Below, in pieces: positions 5,919 to 6,121 of a stretch of 6,121 nt of DNA; within the stretch, counting starts at the first letter, position 1; the number at the start of each line of letters is the position of its first letter. The stretch lies in contig DPSD01000574.1 of the NCBI GenBank assembly GCA_003538495.1, forward strand, positions 1-6,121. The letters run 5' to 3'. Source of the DNA: Accumulibacter sp. GTDB taxonomy: Bacteria > Pseudomonadota > Gammaproteobacteria > Burkholderiales > Rhodocyclaceae. The translations under genes were made by a program, and so were the position numbers. The notes beneath the pieces are model-generated. The model saw nothing but the letters and a program-made list of their open reading frames with translations, did not search any database and was not told the origin of the DNA.

Positions 5919-6121
5919 GCGACGGCACTGAGAGCGCCGTGGGGCGATACGGCCAAGCCAAGAGCCGTGTTCAAGAGGTTCTGACCCGTGTCGCATCCGA
6001 TACCTTTGGGCGCGTAGTCACGCGTAGTCATCTTCAGCCTGATCGGGCTCATCCTGTTCAATATGGTGGCTTCGCGCACTTTTTCGTCAGACCATGCTCC
6101 TCCAGCAGGTGCCGGAACTGC
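5915..6121 (+). pseudogene. small membrane-protein gene, frameshifted by a 10-bp duplication and cut by the window edge
   Basis: The ATG at 5915 overlaps the DUF4236 stop as ATGA, suggesting translational coupling. The first 33 codons (MSDGTESAVGRYGQAKSRVQ onward) read as a polar, helical segment. At 6011-6030 the 10-mer CGCGTAGTCA occurs twice in tandem, shifting the frame. In the current frame the chain continues as Arg/His/Pro/Cys-rich sequence without a membrane span. With one copy removed it reads FGRVVIFSLIGLILFNMVAS, a convincing transmembrane helix at about residues 34-49, followed by a Ser/Pro/Ala-rich tail that stays open to the window edge. The post-shift frame has a TAG at 6015-6017 and no start before the membrane segment, so it cannot be a separate gene containing that helix. 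The product would be a single-span membrane protein with a short cytosolic N-terminus. Function is unknown. A true mutation, a switchable repeat and a sequencing or assembly error all remain possible. Confidence 0.65.
6011..6030. repeat. exact 10-bp tandem duplication
   Basis: CGCGTAGTCA is present twice back to back (6011-6020 and 6021-6030) with no mismatch. Its length is not a multiple of three, and it lies inside the small gene that follows the DUF4236 gene, where it breaks the frame. Confidence 0.95.

Noticed and set aside
5744..6079. 111-codon minus-strand frame over the end of the DUF4236 gene and the small membrane gene
   Set aside because: It is antisense to the DUF4236 C-terminus, has no domain, and is open because of codon bias on the coding strand.
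1..6121. CRISPR array, insertion sequence or integrase gene
   Set aside because: No regularly spaced repeats, transposase motifs or recombinase motifs were found in any frame; the only tandem repeats are the two short duplications reported.

Overview
The window looks like a high-GC proteobacterial chromosome, most likely a betaproteobacterium of the Rhodocyclaceae/Accumulibacter type. That assignment is inferred from gene content, from the divergent uvrB/aromatic aminotransferase pair, and from an AsmA-like protein with an N-terminal winged-helix-like segment. No marker gene here fixes the taxonomy.

Left to right: the N-terminal 201 codons of uvrB (minus strand, running off the left edge) are divergent from a complete tyrB-like aromatic amino acid transaminase (712-1914, plus). 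A short convergent gap with a GC-rich hairpin follows. Next comes a 628-residue AsmA-family membrane protein on the minus strand (2002-3888), with a winged-helix-like N-terminus and a long low-complexity linker. About 490 bases without a convincing gene follow. Then a clean sigma70 promoter drives tRNA-Asn(GUU) at 4418-4493, which is closed by a strong intrinsic terminator. Past the tRNA the content becomes accessory: a 404-residue DUF4236 protein (4704-5918) overlaps by ATGA a small downstream gene cut by the right edge. That small gene encodes a predicted single-span membrane protein and is frameshifted by an exact 10-bp tandem duplication.

The left and middle genes are housekeeping or envelope functions: nucleotide excision repair, amino acid metabolism and an AsmA-like envelope protein. 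They show no functional link beyond sharing promoter regions. The DUF4236 gene and its small membrane-protein neighbour form a likely two-gene translationally coupled unit of unknown function next to a tRNA gene, a classic location for acquired DNA. The most interesting signals are the 10-bp duplication that breaks the small gene, the unexplained DUF4236/membrane-protein pair, and a second short tandem duplication (15 bp, in frame) at the start of the AsmA-like gene.
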